From the NCBI GenBank assembly GCA_037178975.1, contig JASJZH010000001.1:5254501-5318500 (forward strand): a stretch of 64,000 nucleotides of DNA, given 5' to 3'. Position 1 is the first letter of the stretch; every line of letters starts with the position of its first letter. Positions 11,277 to 22,416 of this stretch are shown here, in pieces. This stretch comes from Oscheius tipulae (taxonomy: Eukaryota > Nematoda > Chromadorea > Rhabditida > Rhabditidae). The notes below the pieces were generated by a model that saw nothing but the letters and a program-made list of their open reading frames with translations, was not told where the DNA came from and made no database searches. A program made the translations under genes and the position numbers.

Positions 11277-12723
11277 TCTGAAGTAGTTTGTGTTGGTTTT
11301 TTGTATGGATTACAAGCCAGAAGTTGCGAGGCCCTTCCCGTTTTATTTTGGCCAGCGTCATGCCAAAACGGTCTCGGTCGAACGAGTTTTCCCGTGTAGA
11401 ACAAAGCGCCAAGCTATGACCCTAATTTATTGTTTCTGCTGCCTATGACGAGAATTTTTCAAGAAAATGGCCGAAATAGAAATTTTTACATGCGTTGCAG
11501 CGGTAAAGTGAGAATGGCAAGCAACTGAGCAAAAGTACGGGCGAAAGAAAGTGGATAGGACAAGGAGTACAGTGTAACAGCGACCCCCCCGATAAACCTG
11601 TTCCATACAAGGGCAAGAAGGACAGCCCCGGCTGCCATGGTTCAAGAAGGGAAAGCAGCTGCCACAGGCTCCGCCACGAACGTAGAAAAAAAAGAAGACG
11701 GCAGGTTTGCCCGACTCGTTTAGAGGCCTGCCAATTGAAGCATTTACACTGTTGCATGTTCTTTGGTCGACAGTATACTGCCTAGTTTTCAGTTTACTCG
11801 AGAATCACAATGGTTCGTCTCGCTGTTTACGGATCTCTGCTTTTGCTGATACGGACTTGCTCCTGTAAATTTCCCTCTCAGCAGAAGGCTGAACTGGAGA
11901 CAAGAGGAAGTTAAACGGCTAGGATTTTGTGCTTGTCCGCTTCTTCATAGCCCGTAGAAGTCACTGAAAAGATTCGGTTTGCAAGACAGCTTGAGGATTA
12001 GAACTCCCTGTTTCGGTAGTCCAAGAGGGCAGAAAGAAAACAAGCTGGAAAGATTGAAGGTTGGCAGAGCAGTAAACGGTCAAGTTTACTGATTGACATC
12101 ACGAAACTGTCAACAGGGATCACCTTTGGCCAGCCAGGCGTTGACCAAAGGCGCGCGCTGTTTACGAACCTGGCCAGGCCGCCCTCTGCGAGTGAACTTG
12201 GCCGATGCTAGCATTTTGACCGGGTTTGCGATGCCGGTTGTTGGGATATCTTAACTCGTAAGAGAGCTGACCTATACATCTCTTTCGTGGCACTGAACAA
12301 ACCAGGGAAAATGAAGCAACGATAGATCGAGCTTTGCTCATGACTACGGATTCTCGAGATCGACTTTCTCGTGACACTGTACTTTTCGAAATGCCACAAA
12401 ACATGCATTTGATCATACGTCGTTACTCTCCAAAAATGCATTTCTTTGATGTTTTTGCCGAGTCGCAAGTCGCGACTACATCTTTTTACTACGATCTTCC
12501 CCGTTTTTGGGCATATAAAACAAATTGAACTTTTTCTAGCTCATCTGTATCTCCACCTTCGACTGAAAACTCTAGATCTGAAGAAGCCTTGCCAAATTCC
12601 CTTTTTTGTCAGAGCCATATAGTGGGCTTCTCTCTCTAATTCCCAGCTCTTGTAAACACCGCGCCTCGCTCACCTCTATTATATCTTCAGTTTTCTCGCT
12701 CCGACAATTCTTTATTTCAGAAA
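11277..12723. other. Intergenic region with one candidate small ORF
   Basis: About 1.4 kb between the carboxypeptidase start and the FARS2 start. Apart from the candidate small secreted ORF at 11810-11914, I see no exon with family similarity. A TTTATTTCAG acceptor ends the region just before the FARS2 ATG. Confidence 0.5.
11810..11914 (+). CDS. Candidate short secreted peptide ORF
   Basis: A 34-codon ORF starts MVRLAVYGSLLLLIRTCSC, which reads like a signal peptide, followed by 15 polar residues and TAA. A clean acceptor (CTAGTTTTCAG, ending at 11792) lies 17 nt upstream of the ATG, as for trans-spliced genes here. It may instead be the first exon of a longer gene, but the downstream AG sites I tried give stops within a few codons. 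No homolog recognised; could be chance. Confidence 0.25.
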   Translation: MVRLAVYGSLLLLIRTCSCKFPSQQKAELETRGS

Positions 12724-14486
12724 ATGCTTGTCAGAATTGTTATAAGGGGATTTCATTGCTCGAGCCGACTAGCCTCTCAGAATGCATCTGCTGCTTGTAG
12801 CACTGCTACAGCATCGACTCCGACCACTTCGTATGATAGGCCGGCTATATTTGAGGTATTTTCCCCGTCCAATTCAAAAGCTTCTCCAGATTGACGGTAG
12901 AAAAGTACCGACAGACGATACGTGGAACTTGTCTCCTGCGGTGCTGAAAATGATGAAAAGACGACTTCTAGCCGAGCCATCAAACCCGCTGAACCTGCTG
13001 AAAGAACGAATCACAAATTATTTTCACGCGGAGTTTAGGAAACCAGGTATTTCTTTGATGCTTCCCAGTGTCTCAATTCCAGCTTCCAGGCAATCGAAGT
13101 CCACTTTTCACTATTTGCGATACAGAACCGCGAGTTGTGACAAATTTTGAGAATTTCGATTCACTTCTCACACCTTCTGACCACGTTTCTCGGTGAATAT
13201 TATCGTTGCTTTTTCACGACAGTATTCCAGACGGCCATCCGACACTTACTACGTTAATTCCTCCAACTGTCTTCGTGCACATACATCGGCTCATCAGCAC
13301 AAACTCGTCAAGGAAGGGTTGAATGCTTTTCTTGTATTCGGAGACGTATATAGGAGGGATGAAATTGACCGAACTCACTATCCCTGCTTCCACCAGGTTT
13401 GTATCATTAAATTTTAGTGCATTTACAGGCTCAGGTAGAAGGAGTTCGTCTCTATAGCACATCACAACTGTTCAACAACCTGCCAGGCCAAGATCTGCCT
13501 GTGCTTGAAGCTTCAAAACCGCGAAGCTCGGAGTCCCAGGAAACGTTGACCGTGGATGCGACGAAGGCATTGGAAATTCAGCTGAAAACTACACTTGAAG
13601 TAGGTAAAGGTGGTTAGGAAGTGAGCGCGAACCTCATAGAAATAGGCAGAAAGGAAAAAGGGCAGAAGTCTGCAGTAGGAAATAGGCAAGCGTTCGACTG
13701 AATATGAACAGTTCATCTCCATCCAGCTTTCGAAACATCTTCTGTTCAGGGCCTGTCAGACGCGCTGTTTGGCTCCAACTGCGAGAAAAGATGGGTCGAT
13801 GCCTTCTTTCCTTTCACCCATCCCTCCTATGAACTCGAGGTTTTCTACAACGGAAAATGGCTCGAGGTACTAGGCTGTGGAATAATGGAGCAGAAACTAC
13901 TGGAGTCGGCAGGAGTCTCGGATAAGGTTGGATGGGCATTCGGTCTAGGACTCGAACGTATCGCGATGGTTCTTTATGGAATTCCAGATATCAGGTTGGA
14001 TGAGTTTTAAGCCATAATAATCCACCGTTCAGGCTATTCTGGTCGAAAGATTCGGGATTTTTATCGCAGTTCAATGGCAAAAAGCCTACAGATTCTGTAA
14101 AATACAAGGAAGTCAGTCTTCATCCCCAGGTATGCTAAAACCTCTTTTTTTCCAAAGCTCCGTTCAGGTCTTATTCGACATTTCCTTTTTTCTGCCAGAA
14201 AGTACGCAATTCAACGATATGACTGCTAATGTATACGATCTCATTCGCTCGGTTGGAGGCGATCTCGTCGAACAGGCTAGTTGTTTACCTGTTTCTAACG
14301 CGATTAGGTGAATTGCAGGTCAGTCTAACTGACGAGTTCACCAACAAAAAGAAGGGTCTGCGAAGTCAGACCTACAGAATTGTCTATCGGAGCCACGAGA
14401 AGGCACTGACCAAGGATGAGGTCAACGTTATTCACAAGGAGATTGAACGCCAATTGCTCGCTCAGTTTGCCGTCAAACTCAGATGA
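12724..14486 (+). CDS. FARS2: Mitochondrial phenylalanyl-tRNA synthetase
   Basis: Single-chain class II synthetase charging mitochondrial tRNA-Phe. The N-terminus [19 protein letters not shown] is an arginine-rich presequence. Class II motifs follow: [14 protein letters not shown] and [13 protein letters not shown], motif 2 region [19 protein letters not shown], then [26 protein letters not shown] and motif 3 [22 protein letters not shown]. The C-terminal anticodon-binding domain includes [17 protein letters not shown]. About nine exons; introns include 34 nt (12856-12889) and 38 nt (near 13195). The last intron (14276-14318) appears to use a GC donor. TTTATTTCAG sits directly before AAAATG at the start, indicating trans-splicing. 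Confidence 0.93.
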
Positions 14487-15286
14487 GCCTAACATATTAA
14501 TGAGCTGAGTGTCTGTGACATTTGTCTTATTTTCCCTAGTTATTAGTTAAGAATTGTTATCTTTTGTTGTTTATAAACTTTTGATCTGCGTAATTTTCAC
14601 TCTACTCTCACAGTTGCAGTCTGTTTCCTATTTGTAGCATTTCAAAAAAAAATTTCATCTCCGATTTTCAGACGCATGAAGGAATAAGACTGTTTCGAAA
14701 CTTTCTTTTCTCTCTGTAATCTATCGCTTTCGAGGGTCAGTTCAGTTTATTTTCCCAGCCGAATACGTTTGATCTGTTATTTAGACGATGCGCATTGAAC
14801 GAATGTCGCAGATGGTCTAAAGGGCGCAGCTGTTCGTTCGTGGCCGCTCTTCCATAAAAAAAACGACGGCTAACAATTCTCACGGCTATCTGCTTCAGCC
14901 AGAGATCAAATTACTTGCGTCGAGCATTTGACATTGTCTCTGCTGCCCATAATCTCTCCACGTGTCTGAAAATTTTGTTGGATAAAGCGTCATTAGTCAC
15001 TTCGGCATTCATTCCCAGATCCTTTATTGCTCGAAATAACTTCTTATTCAATAACTTACTGAGCTCGCACAGGAATCGAACCCGGATAGTCTTTGCCTCG
15101 AGCAGCGAATTTTAGCAATACACCAATTGTGTGCTGAAATTTTGAAAGGCTGGGGACCCGGAATGCCTAAATATGATTGCATATTGTTACTTAGCCCAAA
15201 ACCTATAAAATTAGACCTCGAGCGGAATGAATCGGTCACGACAGTCAAACAAACAGGGATACGAGGACAACATTTTTTTCTTTCAG
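14487..15286. other. Intergenic region with a tRNA-like relic
   Basis: About 800 bp with no supported exon. It holds the tRNA-like segment at about 15066-15135 and ends in the acceptor TTTTTTTCTTTCAG directly before the gly-4-like ATG. Confidence 0.5.
15066..15135 (-). repeat. tRNA-derived relic (B-box-like)
   Basis: On the minus strand the segment reads through GGGTTCGATTCCTG, a good internal B-box/T-arm, preceded about 45 nt earlier by a weak A-box-like stretch. A full cloverleaf with paired acceptor and anticodon stems could not be drawn, so a decayed tRNA or SINE fragment is more likely than a working tRNA. Confidence 0.3.
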
Positions 15287-17734
15287 ATGCCGAAAATATG
15301 TCGTATAAAGACTGTAGTAGCGTTAGTTCTACTAGGCTGGATGGGTGGAATAGCGTATCTGATGTCATCCGGCTCGTACGATCATAGGAAAGTCATTCAG
15401 GAGGCATTTGTAAGTCTTTTGTCGTGTTTATAAAATGCAACTCTGTCCAGAAACGTCCCTATGATCAGTCGGATACGACAGAATCCGACGCGGCCAAGTC
15501 AATACTAGAAAAATCCCAAGAAAGCATAAAACAGCCTCCGACTGTGGCGCATTCTCTACCTGGTAAGTTGTTTTGCAGTCTCGTCCATTATTTTTACAGA
15601 TGGAGTCATTCTTCACCCGAAACTGGAGCCAGTTCAAACGTGGAAGACCTTCGATTCCGTAGCATACATGAAGAAGGGAGCCCTGAGAGAAGGGGAGGAT
15701 AAGTACGCGGCGAACAAGTTTAATCAGGCGGCCAGTGACGCTCTGTCAGCCGATCGGAGCATTCAGGACAGCAGGGAAAAGGCGTAAGTCGACCTCTTGT
15801 CTTTCAACTTTGAAGCCATATGATAAACGCATCAAAAAAGGCATTTTGCGAAACGTTTGTGGCAGGCCCCGCACGATTGAACCATAACGAGAAGAATTAA
15901 AATTGAAAATTGAAAGTGAGAATGTCCCTTTCGAGCTGTCCTTTTAGGTGTAAAGACGTTGCTTATCTGACTGCGGACCTGGAACCGACATCAGTCATTG
16001 TCACATTCCACAACGAGGCACGATCCACCCTTCTCCGTACTGTGGTCAGCATCCTGAATAGATCTCCTGCCGGACTTGTCAAGGAAATTATCCTGGTCGA
16101 TGATTTCTCCTTCGATGGTAGGCCTTCATAGAATGATATGATAGGATTTTTATTCAGATTCCGTAGGCAAAGATATCGCTCAAATCGACAAGGTCACTGT
16201 GATTAGAAATACACAAAGAGAAGGTAAATGCTTAAAGTTTCCACATAAAAATGTGTTCAGGACTGATTAGATCGAGAGTTCGAGGTGCCCAATTGGCATC
16301 GGCTCCAATTCTGACCTTTCTCGACAGTCACATCGAATGTAATGAGGGCTGGCTCGAGCCGCTGCTCAACAGAATTCACGAGGTATATTTTTACCCTCCG
16401 CTCTCTGTAATTCGACTTCAAGGACCCAAAAGCTGTCGTTGCTCCAATCATCGATGTCATCAATATGGACAATTTCAACTACGTCCCAGCCAGTGCCGAT
16501 CTCCGCGGAGGAATGGACTGGAATCTGGTCTTCCGATGGGAATTCCTCACCGGATCGCTTCGAGAAGAACGACACAGTAATCCTACTGGACCCATCAAGT
16601 AACCTTTCGCTACTTTCGCGGAAAATGCAAGATTTAGATCCCCTACAATGGCTGGAGGTCTATTTTCTATCCGGAAAGACTGGTTCTTCGAGGTTGGATC
16701 ATACGACATGGCCATGGAAACGTGGGGCGGTGAGAACCTTGGTAGGTTCTTTGTCTTTTTAGAATACAGAGTTTAGAAATGTCTTTCCGGGTCTGGCAAT
16801 GTGGAGGACGTCTTGAGATTATGCCTTGCAGTCGAGTTGGGCACGTCTTCAGAAAACAGCATCCATATACGTTCCCCGGAGGATCCGGAAATGTTTTCCA
16901 GAGGTTTTTTAAGTTTAGTTGTTTCCATAAACAAACTCAGAAATACGCGAAGAGCTGCCGAAGTTTGGATGGATGATTACAAAAACATTTATCTAAAGCA
17001 TGTTCCGTCGGCTCGATACGTGAAAATTGGAGAGTAGGTGGTCTTCCAGTTCATAACAAGCCTCCCAATTTGCAGCATATCTGAGCGATTGGCTCTCCGT
17101 GAGAAGCTCCAGTGCAAGCCATTCGAATGGTATCTGAAGGAGGTCTATCCAGAACTGAAGTATGTTTTTTTTTTCTACCATCGCGTATAGGACGAAATAT
17201 CTGTTAAAAACGACACGGTTTAGCGCCAAAGACAAAAGAATGCTGTAGGGATTGGCATGTTCGAATTGCGGGAATAACAGATGTTACCGTACTTCCAGAG
17301 TTCCCGAGAAGGATCTAGCCGCGTCGTACGTCCTAAAAAATGGACAAGTTTGTCTCGATACCTTGGGACACAAGACGGACGAGTCTCCAGGAGTCTACCA
17401 ATGCCACGGGACTGGCGGCAATCAAGAATGGGATCTGGACAGAAAAACTGGCGTCTTGAAGAGTGTCATCTCGAAACTTTGCATGGTTGCCAACGGTTCG
17501 GAGATTGTCTTGGCCGACTGTTACTCTGTACGCCCTTTTCTTGCCAACTTTCATGAAAAACGGATTTAGAACAAAACGAACGCAATACGACTGAACAAGG
17601 ATAAGGGCTGGCTGGAAACTGGCGGAAAATGTGTCACCCTGATGGCTAGAGAAGACGACTGGAAGCTGTCAGCGGTCAGATGCGAATCCTCGAACGGCCA
17701 ACAGCGATGGATCTTCGAGAAGGCAGTCCAGTAG
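15287..17734 (+). CDS. gly-4: Polypeptide GalNAc-transferase, GALNT2-like
   Basis: Golgi type II membrane enzyme that starts mucin-type O-glycosylation by adding GalNAc to Ser/Thr. A signal anchor follows the start ([18 protein letters not shown]). After a stem region the catalytic GT-A fold shows [44 protein letters not shown], the DxH metal motif in [64 protein letters not shown] and [14 protein letters not shown]-terminal ricin-B lectin domain has QxW-type repeats ([23 protein letters not shown]). The usual DSHCE is DSHIE here. Similarity is closest to GALNT2, whose C. elegans ortholog is gly-4. TTTCTTTCAG abuts the ATG. It leads a plus-strand run of secretory-pathway genes. Confidence 0.92.
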
Positions 17735-18415
17735 TCATTTAATCTTTTTTGTACATTGCATTTAATTACTCTTGCCTTAACTTATTGTGTGCCTTAAAAT
17801 CTTACTTTAACCCTTGTGGCTTTATGCATTTCCTCGTTTTGTTCTTGCCTAAATCATAACTGTTGCCATTCTAGTCCGGGAAGTTTTAAATTCTTGCCAT
17901 TTGCCTTGTTGAATAAATCTTTAGCCAGATTTTCCTCAGTCTCCCAGCTTCTAATGTTCTCCATACCTTTTTTGATTCAAGTCATGTTCAATTGGCGCAA
18001 TTTCTGAGTCTTGATTGGCTAGGGACTTCTAGCCCTATAGCTTTTCCGATTCTCGACTTGGCTCTTATTATACGAGCCTACTCTCCCTGTATCTTGTCAT
18101 TTTTTTGTTTTACGTTAGGAGAACTTTTCATTGCTTGCCCGCTCGCCTCGGGACCCTAGAACTCTCCTTTCGACATTGTTTCATTAATTGTTGCCTAAAA
18201 ACAAATTGGAAGTGCTGTCCCAGTACCAATTTGTAAAAAAATAGCCAGAGACCGTGCCATTTGATATCTCTTTTTTGGATACGCAAAAGTGCGTGAGAAA
18301 AGACTCCGACGTCAGGGCTGCGTTTCGTACGCAACTGGAGTTTACGTGTCACAAAATCTTCCCTCTTTTTCTTGATTATTTTCAAGCTGTTTGCTCTCTA
18401 AACTGCTGATTTCAG
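17735..18415. other. Intergenic region
   Basis: About 680 bp between the gly-4-like and TMED genes. It is T-rich on the plus strand, with no exon, hairpin or RNA gene that I can support. It ends in CTGATTTCAG directly before the next ATG. Confidence 0.5.
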
Positions 18416-19220
18416 ATGCTCCTCCGACTGGTAATAGCCGTCACTCTCATCAGCCTGACACAGGCTCTCTACTTCCACATGAATGAGAATGACAAGAAAT
18501 GCTTTATCGAGGAAATCCCTGATGAAACAATGGTATCAATTTAAACAATTAGCTCAAATCCAGGTTACCTTCAGGTAACAGGAAAATACAAAGTACAGCT
18601 GTATGATCCTAATACAAAGAACTACGGAGAATACCCGAACATTGGAATGCATGTTGAAGTTCGAGATCCCGATGACAAGGTAGGCTTTTTCGGATTGAAA
18701 ACAAGCTAAATTGCAAATTCAGGTTGTTCTTTCCAAGCTGTACACGGCCGAGGGAAGATTCACGTTCACCTCTCACACTCCCGGAGAGCATCTCATCTGC
18801 CTCTTCTCCAATTCTTCCTCGTGGTTCAGCGGCGGTCAGCTCCGTATTCATCTCGACATTCAGGCCGGCGAGCATACTCAGGACTACGAACAGGTCAGAT
18901 TTTAACAATTTTCTAAGACAAACTCGTGTATAGATCGCTGCCAAAGACAAATTGAATGAGCTTCAACTGAGGATTAGGCAGCTCCTAGATCAAGTCGACC
19001 AAATTTCCAAGGAACAAAACTATCAGCGTTACAGGTTTCTTTAGTTGTTTGCCTCGTCATTCTGGCTAATTTCAGAGAAGAGCGTTTCCGCCAGACTTCG
19101 GAATCCACTAACCAGCGAGTTCTCTGGTGGTCAATTGGACAGACCGTGGTTCTTCTTCTAACTGGCGCCTGGCAGATGCGACATCTCAAGGGGTTCTTCG
19201 AAGCTAAGAAACTCGTCTAA
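18416..19220 (+). CDS. p24 family cargo receptor, TMED4/9-like
   Basis: Type I membrane protein of about 211 residues cycling between ER and Golgi in COPII/COPI vesicles. Signal peptide [23 protein letters not shown] domain with the paired cysteines in [15 protein letters not shown] and [14 protein letters not shown]; coiled-coil ([20 protein letters not shown]); one TM near [16 protein letters not shown]; and a short cytosolic tail ending FFEAKKLV, a KKxx COPI retrieval signal. The [17 protein letters not shown] start is typical of the p24-alpha subgroup (TMED4/9/11). Five exons. TTTCAG abuts the ATG, and it lies 199 bp upstream of the SDR gene. Confidence 0.92.
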
Positions 19221-19418
19221 TATACTCCCGTTTCTTGTTTAGTCCTTGTTTCCCTCCTCTGTATAATTTATGTCTTTGATGGGTGTTGTTCTATTTATTG
19301 TGATATATACGATTATGAAGATGCTAACACTGTCTCTATCAATCATGGTAGTTTTACCGTAAACTCGGCCTGTTTACATCGTCCGACGGATCTCTGATCG
19401 AGGTGTTTTGCAGTAAAT

Positions 19419-21117
19419 ATGGCGGCTAGACGCTTGATACAGGGTCTCACCTCGCCGTGGTCTCTAGGGTTTTCGGTTGTTGGTGCTAGCTACGGTCTTT
19501 ACCACATTTGGGAGTACGTTTTCACTCTGTTTCCAAGATAAATCTCCATTTTAGCTCCACACAATCGGGTACAAAGTACGACCTTCATGAAGATCTCACG
19601 GGAAAAACCTATATCGTCACCGGAGCCAGCTCTGGAATTGGACAGGTACATATTATTATCCTTCTAGCGGGAAAATCTAGTTTCTTCGAGAAAAAGCAAT
19701 TTCCAAATTTACGAGGTTTAGGTCCCTATTTTGTTTTCCTTCCATTCCACGTGATTTCTCGCAGTTTTCATGTTTTCAACATAGCATTTTTACACCCACG
19801 AGACAAGTACATTGGTAAAAACAGCAGTGTATACTGGAGGAACCCGGGAAGAGAATATTTCTGGGAAATTTAAATCGTTCGAAACGCTTCTTTTTTTCTG
19901 CCGCGAATAATGTGATTTAATGGTAAACCTTTTTTAGGCAACCGCAGAAGAATTGGCCAAAAGAAATGCCCGTGTCATTATGGCCTGCCGGAATCGCGAC
20001 AAATGTGTTCAAGTTCGTCGTGATATCGTCCTCAACACTAAAAACAAGCAGGTTAGTCCTCACTTGTATCAAATACAACATCAAATACAGGTCTACTGTC
20101 GACAATGTGACCTGGACGACTTTGATAGTATTCGACAGTTTGTCCAGAAGCTGAGCAAGGGCAAGTTCGAGCTGGATCGCATTGATGGAGTTGTTCACAA
20201 CGCGGCCATCATGGATGCCAAGAGAAATATTAATAAGGTAGTATTTTTCTATCTACAGTAGCAAACTTGGTCATTTCAGGACGGGATTGAAAGGACGCTT
20301 GCCACGAATCACATGGGATCCTTCCTGTTGACAGCCCTGCTTTTGGACAAGCTCCTGGCCCAGAATCACCCCGTTCGCATGGTCTTCCTCAACACGAACA
20401 TCATCGACAGAAAATGTGATCTCGACTTTGATGATCTCAACGCTGAGCATCGGAAGAAATACGACGGGTTTGAGGTCTACAAGCAGTCCAAACTGGCTGC
20501 TGCTATGTTCGCCAAGGAGTTGAGTGAGAAAGTTAAAGGTACGTCCGTTTTTTTCCCATCTTTTCCATGTCATTTTTCCTTAAAATTGCTTGCTGAAAAC
20601 AGGTGTTTTTTTTCTAGAAACGAACATCACTGTGGCCGTAGCCGATCCCGGCAGAACAAAGTCGGCTCTCAGTGCCCAAATGGATCACCAGAAGTTCTTC
20701 TTGAGTAGATGGCTCCTCAAAATTGTCAGGTTCGTTCTCTTTCCCTGATTTTGGTTCAACACATGTTTGTAGTTTCGGAATGGGCGAACGTAGAACCGAG
20801 AAGGCCGTACGTCCGGTCCTCTACGCTCTCTGCGATCCCGATATGGCTAACACGAACGGCGTTTTCATCGAGTAGGTCGCTTCATGTTTCGTAGCATAAC
20901 CGAATTTAGTCGAGAACGAGTCGAACAAACCTGGAACGCCAACGTGGAAGACGTCGAACTTCGAAAGAAACTCTGGGACACGAGTGTCGTCTGGACAAAA
21001 CTTGGTCAGCACATGGCCCAGCTGAAACAGGATCTTGGAGAAGTCGCCAGCAATTTAGAGGAGCCAATTGCCGTTTCCGCAGAAGGTCGATCGTGGAAAC
21101 GACTGTGGCTGTGGTGA
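19419..21117 (+). CDS. RDH11-14-like short-chain dehydrogenase, membrane-anchored
   Basis: NAD(P)-dependent oxidoreductase of the SDR superfamily, likely acting on a lipid or retinoid-like substrate at the ER or mitochondrial membrane. An N-terminal hydrophobic anchor (SLGFSVVGASYGLYHIW) precedes the Rossmann motif YIVTGASSGIGQATAEELA, MACRNRDKC, CDLDDFDSIRQFV, the NNAG-equivalent VVHNAAIMD and LATNHMGSFLLT. The active-site Tyr/Lys pair is present in EVYKQSKLAAAMFAKEL, but the strand that usually ends VSS reads FLNTN, so the catalytic Ser position holds Thr or Asn. The C-terminus extends past RWLLKIVSFGMGERRTEKAV with a charged helical tail ending WKRLWLW. TTTTGCAG lies 5 nt before the ATG. 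Confidence 0.85.
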
Positions 21118-21279
21118 ACAGTCGCGATTCTTTTACCCTAGTCAGCTAGATTTGTTTGTTTTCCTGTTATAAAATCTTTTTCAATGCGTTTAATATGTAC
21201 TCGGGTTGCAACCCTTGTTACTCGTAAATCCATCGTTTATTTCTGTTTACCAGTTCTGCAGACTAGTACAAAGCTAGAA

Positions 21280-22416
21280 ATGGCCTTGGAAAACACGCCA
21301 GGAATATTACTAGGAATGTCTATACAGGTAATTTTGTCGAGAATATTCAATAAAGTTGTCAATTTCAGTGTGGCAGGAAGTTTCTGTTCTACGAACCCCG
21401 CAAACTGGCTGTTATTCTCTTCTGTTCGATTTTCATGCTCTCGACGGTCGCATCCTTCATGACCTTTCCCGAAGACGTCTATCTTGTCCAGGTTCTTGAA
21501 CATTTTTGAACTCATAGAGGAAGTTTGCAGAAACACAGTGTGTTCAATCAGTACGGCGTCAAGATGGGCTGGTTTTGGACCTGGGTCGTCGTGGCTCCGT
21601 TCATTTTCTTCACCTGCAAGGCTGCCGGAGTCAATCCCCTTCAGCATTTTCTTCGTCTCTTCGTCGCTACATTCCTTTGGTGGGTCTGCGTTGGCGGGTA
21701 CGTTATACTGCTATTTTCTGTCATAAGATGCTCTAGATTTCATCGTTTCCAAAACCTGACGTCTCACTGCGACAAGAGCCGCAGTCTAACCCATACACAA
21801 TGTTCAGAGTCCAATGGCATCTGGATTCCTGGTCAGTCTTCCATCTAAATCGCAATACGATTCAGTTTGTAGGCTTCGACATCTCTGGACATTGCTTCCT
21901 GATGGTCTACAGTATGTTAATCATGTCCGAAGAGGCGAAAGCTTTGGGATTGCAAGAAGCAGCTCGAGGAGAACACGAGATGAACACACGAGTAGTACAA
22001 TTCTTTTTTGTCGGAATGTTCGTCCTCTCACTCATCTGGATCAAGCAGCTCTTCATTTCCACACTCTATTATCATATCTGGTATGACAAGGTATGCATAG
22101 CCTTATGTTTTTTTCCACAAGCGAGCCTTGCCTCTTTGGGCAATTATTTTCGGAAAACGCACTCGCGAACTCGCCCGTTTTGCTCAGCTCCTGCGGGAAT
22201 TTTTGCATCATTAGTAGGTTTAAAGTAGTAGGTCTTTCTCATTTGATCCAACTACCAACGCCGGACTCTCTTCAAAATTCGTTTCAGGTAGTCGGAGCCC
22301 TCTTTGCCATCGGCTGCTGGTTTCTAACCTACCGTATCCTCTACCCAGCCGGCTTTCTACAGATGCCCATCCACAGAAAGCCTCTCCAAAACAAGCCTCA
22401 TGGGCATAGTCACTAA
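21280..22416 (+). CDS. FITM2: Fat storage-inducing transmembrane protein (FITM2)
   Basis: ER membrane protein of the FIT family, a lipid phosphatase-like enzyme needed for lipid-droplet formation. Several hydrophobic segments are visible: KLAVILFCSIFMLSTVASFM, WFWTWVVVAPFIFFTC, FLRLFVATFLWWVCVG, FFFVGMFVLSLIWIKQLFIST, VVGALFAIGCWFLTYRILYP. The family signature with the first catalytic His appears as FDISGHCFLMVYSMLIM, and the second conserved His region as FISTLYYHIWYDK. The C-terminal cytosolic tail ends NKPHGHSH. The start at 21280 (MALENTPGILLG) lacks an adjacent acceptor, with an AG (TTCTGCAG) about 20 nt upstream. It lies 163 bp after the SDR gene. Confidence 0.9.

Noticed and set aside
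11443-11757. Minus-strand ORF rich in Leu, Ser and Cys
   Set aside because: Low-complexity composition, no acceptor at its start, no domain, and overlapping ORFs in other frames.
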